Positions 31,642-38,576 of a stretch of DNA of 43,985 nucleotides are shown piece by piece. The notes beneath the pieces are model-generated. The model saw nothing but the letters and a program-made list of their open reading frames with translations, was not told where the DNA came from and did not search any database. Made by a program: the position numbers and the translations under genes. The first letter of the stretch is position 1; every line of letters starts with the position of its first letter. The stretch is from a virus, in IMG/VR virus record IMGVR_UViG_3300028840_004226, positions 1 through 43,985 of that record; one strand, written 5' to 3'.

Positions 31642-31878
31642 ATGAACGAACAACAAATAATCCGGATAACTACAATGGTGGTGTGGATTGTACGCGCCAA
31701 ACAGTTAGCCGAAAGCGTCTACGGCGTTTCTATCGAAGGCAGGGCGCACGAAATGGGGGAACTGTTTTTAAATGGACTGGACCCCGCTCAGGCTGTCCGC
31801 GCTTTTGGAAAAAAGCATAATTTGGTCGAAATGGTCCCCATGGAGGATGTTCTGGGATGCGGGGCCCCGGCCAATTAA
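31642..31878 (+). CDS. Small hypothetical protein
   Basis: A 78-residue helical protein (WIVRAKQLAESVYGVSIEGR, GLDPAQAVRAFGKKHNLVEM). It is read from its own promoter with AACTAAC boxes and ends just before a 14-bp palindromic hairpin. No family recognised. Confidence 0.55.
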   Translation: MNEQQIIRITTMVVWIVRAKQLAESVYGVSIEGRAHEMGELFLNGLDPAQAVRAFGKKHNLVEMVPMEDVLGCGAPAN

Positions 31879-31895
31879 TAATGCTGGCACATGGT

Positions 31896-31927
31896 CGAAT
31901 ATATATCTCTCCCGAGATATATATTCG
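31896..31927 (+). other. Perfect 14-bp inverted repeat (A/T-rich hairpin)
   Basis: CGAATATATATCTC (31896-31909) and its exact complement at 31914-31927 around TCCC. No T run follows, so it is not a standard terminator. It sits just before the ribosome site of the HNH gene and may be an mRNA stability or processing element or a protein-binding palindrome. Confidence 0.75.
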
Positions 31928-31961
31928 GTCCCCCGCTAGCGATAAATGAGGAGATGACAAG

Positions 31962-32492
31962 ATGCCTGAAAAAAACCCGGAAAAATTTAAAATGAGCCCC
32001 CACGAAATCCCCCTGTCTATCGAGCTAGTCCCTACGACCTGCTGGTGGTCCAATGTCCGGTCAAACATCAGCCGAAAGGACTGGAAAAAGCTCCGAGACG
32101 AACAGCTATCCGCTAGCGGGTATCGTTGCCAGGTTTGTCTCCATAAGCCCAGCAGTTCTTCACGCTGGCTGGAATTACACGAATTATGGGATTACCAGTT
32201 ATCCGATTACAAGTTGTCCGGAGTCCAGAAACTAATTGGCCTCCAGATACTCTGTAAGCGCTGTCACGAAGTCAAGCACGCCGGTCTGTCATTCAGCCGG
32301 GGGAAATATCCGGAAGTGATTCAGCGCCTTCAAAACGTAAATAAATGGGACCTGGAAACGGCCCAGGACTATATCCGGTTCATGTTCGAGCAGTGGGATG
32401 CCCGGAGCGAAATAGAGTGGGAGCTGGATATTTCCCTGCTAGATAGGTACGGCATAAAGTATAAAAAAGAAAGGAAGGAAAAACGTGTCTGA
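31962..32492 (+). CDS. HNH endonuclease-like protein
   Basis: A 176-residue protein. C56-x2-C59 (RCQVCLHK), H73 (LELHELWDY) and C98-x2-C101-H102-x3-H106 (LCKRCHEVKH) give the HNH fold with a zinc knuckle: the ELHELW strand carries the general-base histidine and KRCHEVKH the metal ligands. Residues 110-176 are helical, probably for DNA contact. HNH proteins in phages often nick at packaging or replication sites or act as homing enzymes. No intron or homing context is visible. A GAGGAG ribosome site precedes the ATG. Confidence 0.75.
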   Translation: MPEKNPEKFKMSPHEIPLSIELVPTTCWWSNVRSNISRKDWKKLRDEQLSASGYRCQVCLHKPSSSSRWLELHELWDYQLSDYKLSGVQKLIGLQILCKRCHEVKHAGLSFSRGKYPEVIQRLQNVNKWDLETAQDYIRFMFEQWDARSEIEWELDISLLDRYGIKYKKERKEKRV

Positions 32493-32634
32493 TTTTGATG
32501 ATTTTAATGATGATGATGATAAAACAGAGGAATATCCCTGCCCAATGTGCAATGGTGATTTATCATTATATAATGGATTTTGGACCTGCAATAATTGTGA
32601 TTTTAAGTCACGGCCAAGAGAGGAGGTAGCATGA
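32485..32634 (+). CDS. Zinc-ribbon small protein (49 aa)
   Basis: A 49-residue frame starting GTG at 32485 (8-base overlap with the HNH gene, AGGAAGG upstream). Acidic start (DFDDFNDDDDKTEEYPCPMC) followed by CPMCNGD and CNNCDF, a four-cysteine ribbon. It overlaps the next ATG. Such small ribbons are frequent in phage early operons. Confidence 0.55.
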   Translation: MSDFDDFNDDDDKTEEYPCPMCNGDLSLYNGFWTCNNCDFKSRPREEVA

Positions 32635-32936
32635 CACTTGAAGAAGAAAAACGCCTTGTACTGAAATGGCTTGGATATTCTGTTGGAGTGAACCGTTACT
32701 GGAAAAAGGAAGCTGGACGTGTTGGGGCTATGTCCATAGAGTCTTACCACGGCAACACAGACCCCCGCTGCTGGCCGGAGATATGGGAGAAGATAGATGG
32801 CCAAATGATAAAGAAATATATTCCAATTTTAGCTGAAATGGTGGGTGGAGACTGGAAATGTCCTTGGCGTATCCACACAGCCCCGCCCGAAGTCTGCTGG
32901 AAAGCCTTGATTAAGACCCTAAAGGGGGCTGAATGA
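32631..32936 (+). CDS. Hypothetical protein, Trp-rich
   Basis: A 101-residue protein with eight Trp residues (WKKEAGRVGAMSIESY, PRCWPEIWEKIDGQMIKKYI). The shape of the sequence is that of a widespread phage early protein of unknown function. It is coupled to both neighbours (4-base overlaps at both ends). Confidence 0.6.
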   Translation: MTLEEEKRLVLKWLGYSVGVNRYWKKEAGRVGAMSIESYHGNTDPRCWPEIWEKIDGQMIKKYIPILAEMVGGDWKCPWRIHTAPPEVCWKALIKTLKGAE

Positions 32937-33250
32937 AGCTGGAAATTAAAGAGCTAGCGTATTACCGCACCTGGAACAAAAAGCCGGTCCGGGTAATTCA
33001 CATCTTCAAAAGCACAAAATCCTGCATCGTGGAGGGAAAAGATGAGCTCCAAGCAATGCCATTGTCGGATTTGGTAGATATATTAACGCCGGAAGAAATC
33101 CCGGAATACCTGAAACCCCAAAAAGGAGAAATAAATGGAGAAGAAGACGAATACATTGGAGCTTCACCCGAAGCCCGCCCCCCAGTACAAGATAGCAGTC
33201 CCTACTCATCGGGAAATTGGATGGGGGACAGTCAAGAATCTGGTCGCTGA
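32933..33250 (+). CDS. Hypothetical protein with long overlap into next gene
   Basis: A 105-residue frame. Residues 1-65 look like a folded beta-rich domain (KKPVRVIHIFKSTKSCIVEG). The last 40 residues share DNA with the next gene in a different frame (116-bp overlap, 33135-33250) and look unstructured. ATGA overlap with the upstream stop. No family recognised. Confidence 0.55.
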   Translation: MKLEIKELAYYRTWNKKPVRVIHIFKSTKSCIVEGKDELQAMPLSDLVDILTPEEIPEYLKPQKGEINGEEDEYIGASPEARPPVQDSSPYSSGNWMGDSQESGR

Positions 33251-33848
33251 CCTGCTCAAGCGGGATATGTTCCCGCTAGCTGGAATCTGGCGGCAGTGCG
33301 GCGCGGACGTCTCCAGAAATGAGGCTATCTGCCCGGACCAGCGCTGTTTTCCAGAGCTTCCCCCCGTGGCTGGCGTTCTCTGCCTGGATACCGACATTGT
33401 AGCAACTGTGGACCAAGTGCTAGCGCTGGAAAAGAAATTCAGTGAGAGGAGCCTGGATGTTCTAGCCGGCCTTTACCGGAAACGGGAAGATGATGCTTAT
33501 TGTGTCAGCATATATGGCGATAAATCCGAGACCAAAAAGCTATCAGGGATTATTCCTGTCCGCCAGGTTGGGTTCGGGTGCGCCTTCATTAGAACTTCTT
33601 TGCTAGCAAAAATGCCGAAGCCCTGGTTTCATACCGAATGGACAACTGTAAAAAATTCTAAAAGAGAAGAGGAATGGAGGCTAATCCCCGAAGACACTAT
33701 ATTTTGTCAAAAAGTGATAGCAGTGGGAGGCAAGGTGTGGTGCGACTTTGATGTTGAAGTAGGTCACAAGACTCTGGGAGCAGATGCTTTAAAGGCTTAT
33801 AGTCAAGCACTTTTAGATGAGGTACGCCCTCCTGAAAATAAGACTTGA
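33135..33848 (+). CDS. Glycosyltransferase-like protein (GT-A fold)
   Basis: A 237-residue protein. IAVPTHREIGWGT at the N terminus is the nucleotide-binding start, LCLDTDIVAT (residues 82-91) holds a DxD metal motif, VGFGCAFIRTSLL (144-156) is the acceptor loop, and PEDTIFCQKVIAVGGKVWCD (184-203) is the catalytic-base segment (ED at 185-186). Together these match GT-A glycosyltransferases found in phages. It is the third such protein, about 10 kb away from the pair at 21730-24392. A GGAG site precedes ATG 33135, which lies in the previous gene. Confidence 0.75.
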   Translation: MEKKTNTLELHPKPAPQYKIAVPTHREIGWGTVKNLVADLLKRDMFPLAGIWRQCGADVSRNEAICPDQRCFPELPPVAGVLCLDTDIVATVDQVLALEKKFSERSLDVLAGLYRKREDDAYCVSIYGDKSETKKLSGIIPVRQVGFGCAFIRTSLLAKMPKPWFHTEWTTVKNSKREEEWRLIPEDTIFCQKVIAVGGKVWCDFDVEVGHKTLGADALKAYSQALLDEVRPPENKT

Positions 33849-33891
33849 TTTTTAGGGCGATAGTCTATATATTTAAAAATGAGGCTTAAAG

Positions 33892-34131
33892 ATGAGAGAG
33901 AGTGTAGAAATAGAAAGACTCTACGGGGCGAGTTTAAGGCTGGTGAGTGTCGCGCTCATCGAAAAAGCCGAGCTATTTCCCGCTCTCTCTCATTCCAAAA
34001 TCCTCAATACGGTGACCGAAAACATCCCTTTTCTGGAGGCTTTTCTTGGGGTTCGGCTCACCCTGCCGGGAATACACCGGCTGGCTTACGAAATAAAGGA
34101 GGTTATGAAATCGCATATTTTTATTTCGTAA
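33892..34131 (+). CDS. Small helical hypothetical protein
   Basis: A 79-residue protein (RLYGASLRLVSVALIEKAEL, ENIPFLEAFLGVRLTLPGIH). A longer frame from 33879 in another register gives a low-complexity basic sequence and is less likely. No family recognised. Confidence 0.5.
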   Translation: MRESVEIERLYGASLRLVSVALIEKAELFPALSHSKILNTVTENIPFLEAFLGVRLTLPGIHRLAYEIKEVMKSHIFIS

Positions 34132-34165
34132 TAATAACTAACCATTATTCAACAAAGGAGGAACA

Positions 34166-34366
34166 GTGTCACCCCGAAAAAGATTTCAGGTCGAAATTGA
34201 GGTCGCTTATAACGGCCATGCAGAGGCTTCTCTGACGGTCAAAAAAGACGGCCAAATATTCGGTTCACTAACACCAAAAGACGGCTCTATAAGCTGGAGA
34301 AAGGCCCGGAAACGGCATTCTGTCAAAATGTCATGGGAACGGTTTTCTCAGCTTATGGAAAAGTAG
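34166..34366 (+). CDS. Small beta-rich hypothetical protein (GTG start)
   Basis: A 66-residue protein starting GTG at 34166 with AAAGGAGGA upstream. Strand-rich (RFQVEIEVAYNGHAEASLTV, then SVKMSWERFSQLMEK). An AACTAAC box lies at 34136-34142. No family recognised. Confidence 0.55.
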   Translation: MSPRKRFQVEIEVAYNGHAEASLTVKKDGQIFGSLTPKDGSISWRKARKRHSVKMSWERFSQLMEK

Positions 34367-34374
34367 GAGGAATC

Positions 34375-34713
34375 ATGGCAACAAAACCAAAAAAACCACG
34401 GCTAAAAGTCACCAACGATACAATCAGAATGCGTTATGATGTAGCGCGGAAAGACCCTGAATTTTTCAAGAAACACGGCCGGCCTTTCGGTTTTACCGAT
34501 GCGGCGAAAAAATTTGGAATCACTACGCAGTCATTCTGGTATTATCACAGCAAAAATCCGCGCTATCATACGCTACCTGGGCGCAAAAAATGTGTCCTTT
34601 GCGGTCGGTCCCTGTATGATGCTTTCAGTGATTGGATAAATGACGGCTCCCTGGACCACCTTATCCCAAAAACAAAGGAGGCCGAAAATGGCAACGAATC
34701 CACCAAAAGCTAA
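34375..34713 (+). CDS. HTH-like protein with incomplete HNH motif
   Basis: A 112-residue protein. I choose the ATG at 34375 because AGGAGG is 5 bases upstream. Residues 38-62 (FGFTDAAKKFGITTQSFWYY) read as a helix-turn-helix. Residues 72-104 (CVLCGRSLYDAF, then SLDHLIPKTKEAENG) match the first half of an HNH endonuclease, but the second zinc pair is missing because the protein ends. It may be a DNA-binding regulator that kept a nuclease remnant. It overlaps the next gene by 26 bases. Confidence 0.55.
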   Translation: MATKPKKPRLKVTNDTIRMRYDVARKDPEFFKKHGRPFGFTDAAKKFGITTQSFWYYHSKNPRYHTLPGRKKCVLCGRSLYDAFSDWINDGSLDHLIPKTKEAENGNESTKS

Positions 34714-35218
34714 ACTGACAGCGCTAAATGCCAGGATGCCTTACAAATGGCGCGTTCAGCAATCCAGAGAAAGCGGATGCTTGTGTGTGGCCTATGTGGA
34801 CGCCAGACAGGTCATGGAGCTTCTGGATGAAGTAATGGGACCAGCCAACTGGCAAGACGAGTATTATGAAGTCGCCGGCCAGACATACTGCAAACTCGGC
34901 CTGAAGTTCGGGCCCGAATGGGTGTGGAAATCGGACGCCGGCACGGAGTCGAACATCGAGAAGCAGAAGGGGCTAGCATCAGACTGCTTCAAGAGGGCGG
35001 CCGTAAAATTTGGTGTGGCGAGATTTTTGTACTCTATGGACATGGTATGGCTTCCCACCTGGAAAGGTCCGGACGGCAAATGGAAACCGATGCACGATAT
35101 AAGCAAGGGGCCTGTGCCACCGCAGTACACGCTGAAGACACCTGACGGAAAGCAGTCTCTTATCATCAACGAATTTAAACTGACTGACTATATTCGGGAC
35201 GTCTTAAAAAAGGATTGA
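34688..35218 (+). CDS. Rad52/22-like single-strand annealing protein
   Basis: A 176-residue recombinase. The start is ATG 34688 (GGAGG 7 bases upstream). YVDARQVMELLDEVMGPANW gives the Rad52-like helix and strand start, EYYEVAGQTYCKLGLKFGPE follows, and ESNIEKQKGLASDCFKRAAV then KFGVARFLYSMDMVWLP form the family's DNA-binding helix and loop with conserved basic residues. Such phage annealers form rings that pair single strands. The exonuclease gene lies 208 bp downstream and SSB and RusA follow, so the set is a complete recombination module. Confidence 0.85.
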   Translation: MATNPPKAKLTALNARMPYKWRVQQSRESGCLCVAYVDARQVMELLDEVMGPANWQDEYYEVAGQTYCKLGLKFGPEWVWKSDAGTESNIEKQKGLASDCFKRAAVKFGVARFLYSMDMVWLPTWKGPDGKWKPMHDISKGPVPPQYTLKTPDGKQSLIINEFKLTDYIRDVLKKD

Positions 35219-35220
35219 TT

Positions 35221-35430
35221 ATGGGAATGGAACAGCTAGAATTTTACCAAATGGACGCTAGCGTTTGCAAGAATAAGGACGAATTAATTAAATCCGGCAA
35301 CGCCATGCTTCATGTTTACTGGGACGAGATTCTGAAATTGAGGGAATATCTATACCCCCCGATGGACGAGAAGGACCCGGAAATACCAGAAAATCAACTA
35401 CCATTTAACAACAAAGGAGAACGAACATGA
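35221..35430 (+). CDS. Small acidic hypothetical protein
   Basis: A 69-residue protein (starts MGMEQLEFYQMDASVCKNKD) between the annealer and nuclease genes, with AAGGA upstream of the ATG at 35221 (an in-frame TTG at 35215 is an alternative). The C terminus overlaps the nuclease start by ATGA. No family recognised; position suggests a partner in recombination. Confidence 0.55.
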   Translation: MGMEQLEFYQMDASVCKNKDELIKSGNAMLHVYWDEILKLREYLYPPMDEKDPEIPENQLPFNNKGERT

Positions 35431-36527
35431 AATATACTAATGTCCATAAACTGCCTGAGCCGTATTGCCGAGCAGTCCAGATAGACGATTACGACCCCGG
35501 CGAATCGGATTACACGCCTTCCAGTCTAATCCGGCCTCCATACATGAGCAAACTAACAGCCATGCACGATAACGAAATCACCGTGGATGTGGCTGACCGC
35601 TTCTTTATGCTGTGCGGTACGCTAGCGCATCAACTCCTGGAGCGCCAGGAACGCGGAGACAACTCCAGGGCCGAAATCCGCATCTATACCCAAGTCGATA
35701 GATGGGTAATCGGGATGCAGTTTGACCGACTATTTTTTGAAAAGGGACTCAAGATCCTCCAAGACTGGAAAATGACCACCACCTACAAGTTCCAGAAAGA
35801 TTACAACGGCAATTATCCGCCGGCAGAGGACTGGGAAGCCCAGTTGAATATAGGTGCTTTCATCCTGCGTAATGGAGGCTGGTTCGTTAAGGACGAAAAG
35901 AAGCAAAAATTCGGTCCTGTAAAAATCGACAAGCTCCAGATAGTAGGGCTTCTTCGGGATTGGCACAAGAGCCAGGCCAAAAGGGACCAATTCTACCCAC
36001 AGAAACCAGTTGTAATCCGGGACATAAAGTTCTGGAGCCAGAATGACGTCATCCGGTATGTTCATGAACGCGCTAGCGCACATGACCATGCCAAGAGCAC
36101 GAACCTGGGCAATGTTCCTCCCTGCACTGAGGAGGAAATGTGGTCTTCTCCTACTACGTGGGCAGTGATGAAAACCGGAAGAAAAATCGCAATAAAGGCA
36201 AAACTGGAATCGCATCAATCGGCCCTTGATTATATTGAAAAGAACAAGCTCCCCACTGCCGGCAAGGATGCTCATTATGTGGAAGTCCGTCCGGGTGTCC
36301 GGAGAAGGTGCGAAGACTATTGTGATGTTGCTGACTGGTGTCCCGCATATCAGAAATTTCTGGAGCACAACCAGCCGGAGCGGGTCAAGGAGAAGCGGAC
36401 AGCTAAGGAGAAATACGCTGAAATCCTAGAAAAGAAGCCTGAAAAGAAAGAAGAACCCGAATCACCAAAACCCAAAAAAAAGACAACCAGAACCAGAAAA
36501 TTAACAAAGGAGAAGAAAAATGACTGA
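35427..36527 (+). CDS. PD-(D/E)XK nuclease, RecB/Cas4-like
   Basis: A 366-residue nuclease. GTLAHQLLERQ holds the family's early histidine, IGMQFDRLF the catalytic aspartate, ILQDWKMTT the (D/E)xK pair and AQLNIGAF the QxxxY-like helix. A single Cys near the start (EPYCRAV, residue 14) and three in a C-terminal cluster (CEDYCDVADWC, 295-305) could bind an iron-sulfur cluster as in Cas4 and AddB. The last 50 residues are a Lys/Pro-rich tail. With the Rad52-like annealer it forms an exonuclease-annealase pair for resection and annealing. It is coupled upstream by ATGA. Confidence 0.8.
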   Translation: MKYTNVHKLPEPYCRAVQIDDYDPGESDYTPSSLIRPPYMSKLTAMHDNEITVDVADRFFMLCGTLAHQLLERQERGDNSRAEIRIYTQVDRWVIGMQFDRLFFEKGLKILQDWKMTTTYKFQKDYNGNYPPAEDWEAQLNIGAFILRNGGWFVKDEKKQKFGPVKIDKLQIVGLLRDWHKSQAKRDQFYPQKPVVIRDIKFWSQNDVIRYVHERASAHDHAKSTNLGNVPPCTEEEMWSSPTTWAVMKTGRKIAIKAKLESHQSALDYIEKNKLPTAGKDAHYVEVRPGVRRRCEDYCDVADWCPAYQKFLEHNQPERVKEKRTAKEKYAEILEKKPEKKEEPESPKPKKKTTRTRKLTKEKKND

Positions 36528-36624
36528 CGAAATCATCAAAAAAAGCATCGAGCACATTACAGGCTTCAATCCTCTGCCTCCCGGGGCTCTCTGCTCCACG
36601 GCCTTGGGGACTGATGAAGCCTAA
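36520..36624 (+). CDS. Possible 34-residue protein
   Basis: A short frame starting MTDEIIKKSIEHITGFNPLP with AAAGGAGAAG upstream, overlapping the nuclease stop by 8 bases. It fills part of the space before the next gene. Too short for a reliable call. Confidence 0.3.
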   Translation: MTDEIIKKSIEHITGFNPLPPGALCSTALGTDEA

Positions 36625-36958
36625 AAGGTGGGGAAATCCTCAAACTGTAGCGCTTCTCCGGGAGGTCCCGGAGACGCTATGGTTCGGGAGGTCCAAATAC
36701 AATTCAGTCGGATGCGGAGGATGTCTGAATTTTTCCAAGTGCCGCAAACTCAAAGGGGCCAATGCTGGCGATGAATACTGCCACTGGCCCTTCAACCGTT
36801 TTACAAGGAGGACAACGGATGGCTCAAAAATTGTCAGAAAAACAGGCAAAATTTTCGTCAATGGTAGGAAAACTGCTAGGCTTCGTGGATACTCTCCCTG
36901 GTTATTCAGTGACTCTGGGGGATGCGTACCGCGACCCTCGGGTGACATACGGACATAA
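36614..36958 (+). CDS. Cys-rich hypothetical protein overlapping the endolysin gene
   Basis: A 114-residue frame. Residues 30-60 hold five cysteines (GCGGCLNFSKCRKLKGANAG then EYCHWPF) as in small zinc or disulfide domains. The C-terminal 47 residues overlap the endolysin start (36819) in another frame and may be poorly conserved. The ribosome site is weak (GGGGA). It may instead end earlier in the living phage through reannotation. Confidence 0.45.
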   Translation: MKPKRWGNPQTVALLREVPETLWFGRSKYNSVGCGGCLNFSKCRKLKGANAGDEYCHWPFNRFTRRTTDGSKIVRKTGKIFVNGRKTARLRGYSPWLFSDSGGCVPRPSGDIRT

Positions 36959-37139
36959 AAAGTCACTCCATCGTCAAAGGCTGGCAATAGACCTGAATCT
37001 CTTTATTGATGGGACATACAGGACAGAAGGGGCCGCACATCTGCCGCTTGGCCTATACTGGGAATCAATCGGCGGGAGCTGGGGCGGTCGTTTTGATGAC
37101 GCCAATCATTATTCGCTAGCACACGGAGGAATGAAATGA
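36819..37139 (+). CDS. M15-family peptidoglycan peptidase (endolysin)
   Basis: A 106-residue enzyme of the M15 (D-Ala-D-Ala carboxypeptidase/L-Ala-D-Glu endopeptidase) type. SLHRQRLAIDLN holds zinc ligands H51 and D58 and DDANHYSL holds H97, in the order H-x6-D...H expected for this fold. The length is that of a bare catalytic domain with no signal peptide, so a holin or other release step is needed (the gene at 498-776 is a candidate). An AGGAGG site lies 9 bases upstream. Its stop overlaps the next ATG. Confidence 0.8.
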   Translation: MAQKLSEKQAKFSSMVGKLLGFVDTLPGYSVTLGDAYRDPRVTYGHKKSLHRQRLAIDLNLFIDGTYRTEGAAHLPLGLYWESIGGSWGGRFDDANHYSLAHGGMK

Positions 37140-37303
37140 AAATGCCGTTTGGAAAATACAAGGGATTAGATATGGACGTTGTGCCGTCTGATTATCTTGA
37201 CTGGCTTCGGGGACAGCCATGGCTGGACAAGTTTCCTCTGGTGGAAAAATATCTGGAAGACAATTCTGCCAGCATAAATTCAGAATTAGGAGTAGATGAA
37301 TAA
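37136..37303 (+). CDS. DUF3820-like small protein (55 aa)
   Basis: A 55-residue protein. PFGKYKGLDMDVVPSDYLDW is the signature of DUF3820-type proteins, common in phages and sometimes fused to exonucleases. The ATG overlaps the endolysin stop (ATGA). It is the last gene before the second leaderless promoter. Confidence 0.7.
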   Translation: MKMPFGKYKGLDMDVVPSDYLDWLRGQPWLDKFPLVEKYLEDNSASINSELGVDE

Positions 37304-37310
37304 AAAACTC

Positions 37311-37339
37311 TTGACTATGCTCAGTAACTAACTTATATT
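37311..37339 (+). promoter_or_regulatory. Second leaderless-type promoter with AACTAAC box
   Basis: TTGACT (37311-37316), 17-bp spacer ending in AACTAACT (37326-37333), TATATT (37334-37339), then ATG at 37347, 7 bases later, with no ribosome site. Same architecture as the 20880 promoter. Confidence 0.65.
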
Positions 37340-37346
37340 TATTAGC

Positions 37347-37523
37347 ATGGGAAAGATTCAACGCACTCAGATATTTTTTGATGAGCACACCAAAGAGCGC
37401 AAACTGTCAACAGGGCGCAACTGGTCCGAACTGGTGGAACTCGGGATAAGGACCGCAGAAAAAGAACTCAAGCTAGCTAGCCATTCACAACCAAAGGAGG
37501 AAAAGGATGCCAACAGTCAATAA
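37347..37523 (+). CDS. Possible ribbon-helix-helix regulator (58 aa)
   Basis: A 58-residue frame starting MGKIQRTQIFFDEHTKERKL: one strand with alternating residues (QRTQIFF), then two helices (the second WSELVELGIRTAEKELK) and a charged tail. This order resembles the Arc/CopG ribbon-helix-helix fold, but the first helix is short, so the call is tentative. It is transcribed from a promoter that would give a leaderless mRNA, as for lambda cI. It overlaps the ssb start by 17 bases and contains two GCTAGC sites (37472, 37476). It could bind the AACTAAC boxes. Confidence 0.5.
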   Translation: MGKIQRTQIFFDEHTKERKLSTGRNWSELVELGIRTAEKELKLASHSQPKEEKDANSQ

Positions 37524-38160
37524 ACACATAATCATCGGAAACGTTGGGAAAAAGCCAGTTCTCCGAACCACAACAAGCGGGATGAATGTAGTGAATTTCT
37601 CGATAGCTACCCAGGACGGCCCGAAAGGACAGGACGGAAAGCCTGCTCCAAACTGGCATAAATGCGTAGCTTTCGACAAAAAGGCAGATTTCGTCGCTCA
37701 GTATATCGACCAGGGAACAACCGTATATGTGGAAGGTCCGTGCTCCCTGAAGTCCTACAAGGATAAGAATGGGGTTGACCGATACGACAAGGAGACTACT
37801 GTCTATCAGATTGAGACCCTTAGCCGTACTCAACGGGATTCATCACCGCCACAACAGCCGTATGCGCCGCAATATCCGGCGTATGGTTATGCACAAAACG
37901 CCCATATCTCCAATTCCATGCCTCCGATTCCGCCTCCTCAGCCGGAATATCCAGGAGCTCAGGACGGTTACGGTCAACCAGCACACGCTCAGGCTTATTC
38001 TCAGCCATCTCAGGCCCCTCAAGCGGCTCGGGCTACACAAGGACCACCTCCAGGCCATCCGGCGGCTAAGGCAGTCCCACAGCACGCTCAGTCAGCAAAT
38101 CAGCCAGCTCCAGCACCGCCCCCGGCCACATACGGCGGCGAGGATGACCTTCCTTTCTGA
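37507..38160 (+). CDS. ssb: Single-stranded DNA-binding protein
   Basis: A 217-residue SSB. Residues 1-110 are the OB fold (NKHIIIGNVGKKPVLRTTTS, VNFSIATQDGPKGQDG, WHKCVAFDKKADFVAQYIDQ, TVYVEGPCSLKSYKDKNGVD). Residues 115-205 are a Gln/Pro/Ala-rich linker, and the protein ends in the acidic tip EDDLPF, the docking site for partner proteins. It is longer than E. coli SSB through the linker. AAAGGAGG lies 6-7 bases before the ATG. Its end overlaps rusA on the other strand by 61 bp. It belongs with the annealer and nuclease in the recombination module. Confidence 0.93.
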   Translation: MPTVNKHIIIGNVGKKPVLRTTTSGMNVVNFSIATQDGPKGQDGKPAPNWHKCVAFDKKADFVAQYIDQGTTVYVEGPCSLKSYKDKNGVDRYDKETTVYQIETLSRTQRDSSPPQQPYAPQYPAYGYAQNAHISNSMPPIPPPQPEYPGAQDGYGQPAHAQAYSQPSQAPQAARATQGPPPGHPAAKAVPQHAQSANQPAPAPPPATYGGEDDLPF

Positions 38161-38576
38161 TACGGTAACTCAATAACCACCTTGCACCCCGGTTCTTTCA
38201 ATCTAAGGACCGGGGTTTGTTTTGTCGGCCCGGTAACTTTCCAGTTATCGTCTGCTATCACGCCAGCCCTAACTAAGGCGTCGTGAATGGACTCTACCAC
38301 ATTCGAGTTGTCGCGGCCTACCCGGTCCCAGTAGTAGATGATAGCATGGATACTGAGGCACTGCTGGATAGGGAACTCTACTTCCGGGAAATGCCCCTTC
38401 TGAAGATTCAACTGATAAACAGCCGACTGCTCCCATTTTCCGTATTTATCGTCGGATTTGATAAAATTCTTGCCGCTTTTCCGGCTTTTCATCACCCGAT
38501 GGCGGTTCTTCTTGGACGGGATTTTCCCGTCTATGGCGAAGACTACGCTAGCCGTATGGTAAAGTGACTCGGCCAT
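38100..38576 (-). CDS. rusA: RusA-type Holliday junction resolvase
   Basis: A 158-residue endonuclease. GKIPSKKNRHRVM is the conserved basic start of RusA (lysines that touch DNA). WDRVGRDNSNVVESIHDALV and VIADDNWKV carry the acidic catalytic set of the family (RDN...HDAL...DD). The core ends near VVIELPYQ. The last 15 residues (Gly/Ser/Pro-rich) are encoded antisense to the SSB tail. It resolves branched DNA before packaging. It is on the late strand, after the small protein gene at 38548-38784, with a 29-bp overlap. Confidence 0.9.
   Translation of the reverse strand: MAESLYHTASVVFAIDGKIPSKKNRHRVMKSRKSGKNFIKSDDKYGKWEQSAVYQLNLQKGHFPEVEFPIQQCLSIHAIIYYWDRVGRDNSNVVESIHDALVRAGVIADDNWKVTGPTKQTPVLRLKEPGCKVVIELPYQKGRSSSPPYVAGGGAGAG
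38186..38216 (+). terminator. Terminator of the right-arm transcript, inside rusA
   Basis: ACCCCGGT (38186-38193) pairs with ACCGGGGT (38209-38216), followed by TTGTTTT on the plus strand. It stops the ssb transcript 26 bp after its stop codon, and the same DNA is translated on the other strand as part of rusA. Confidence 0.7.

Noticed and set aside
33879-34235. 118-codon frame overlapping 33892-34131
   Set aside because: Basic low-complexity translation, overlaps two better genes; the 79-residue frame at 33892 has a more protein-like sequence.
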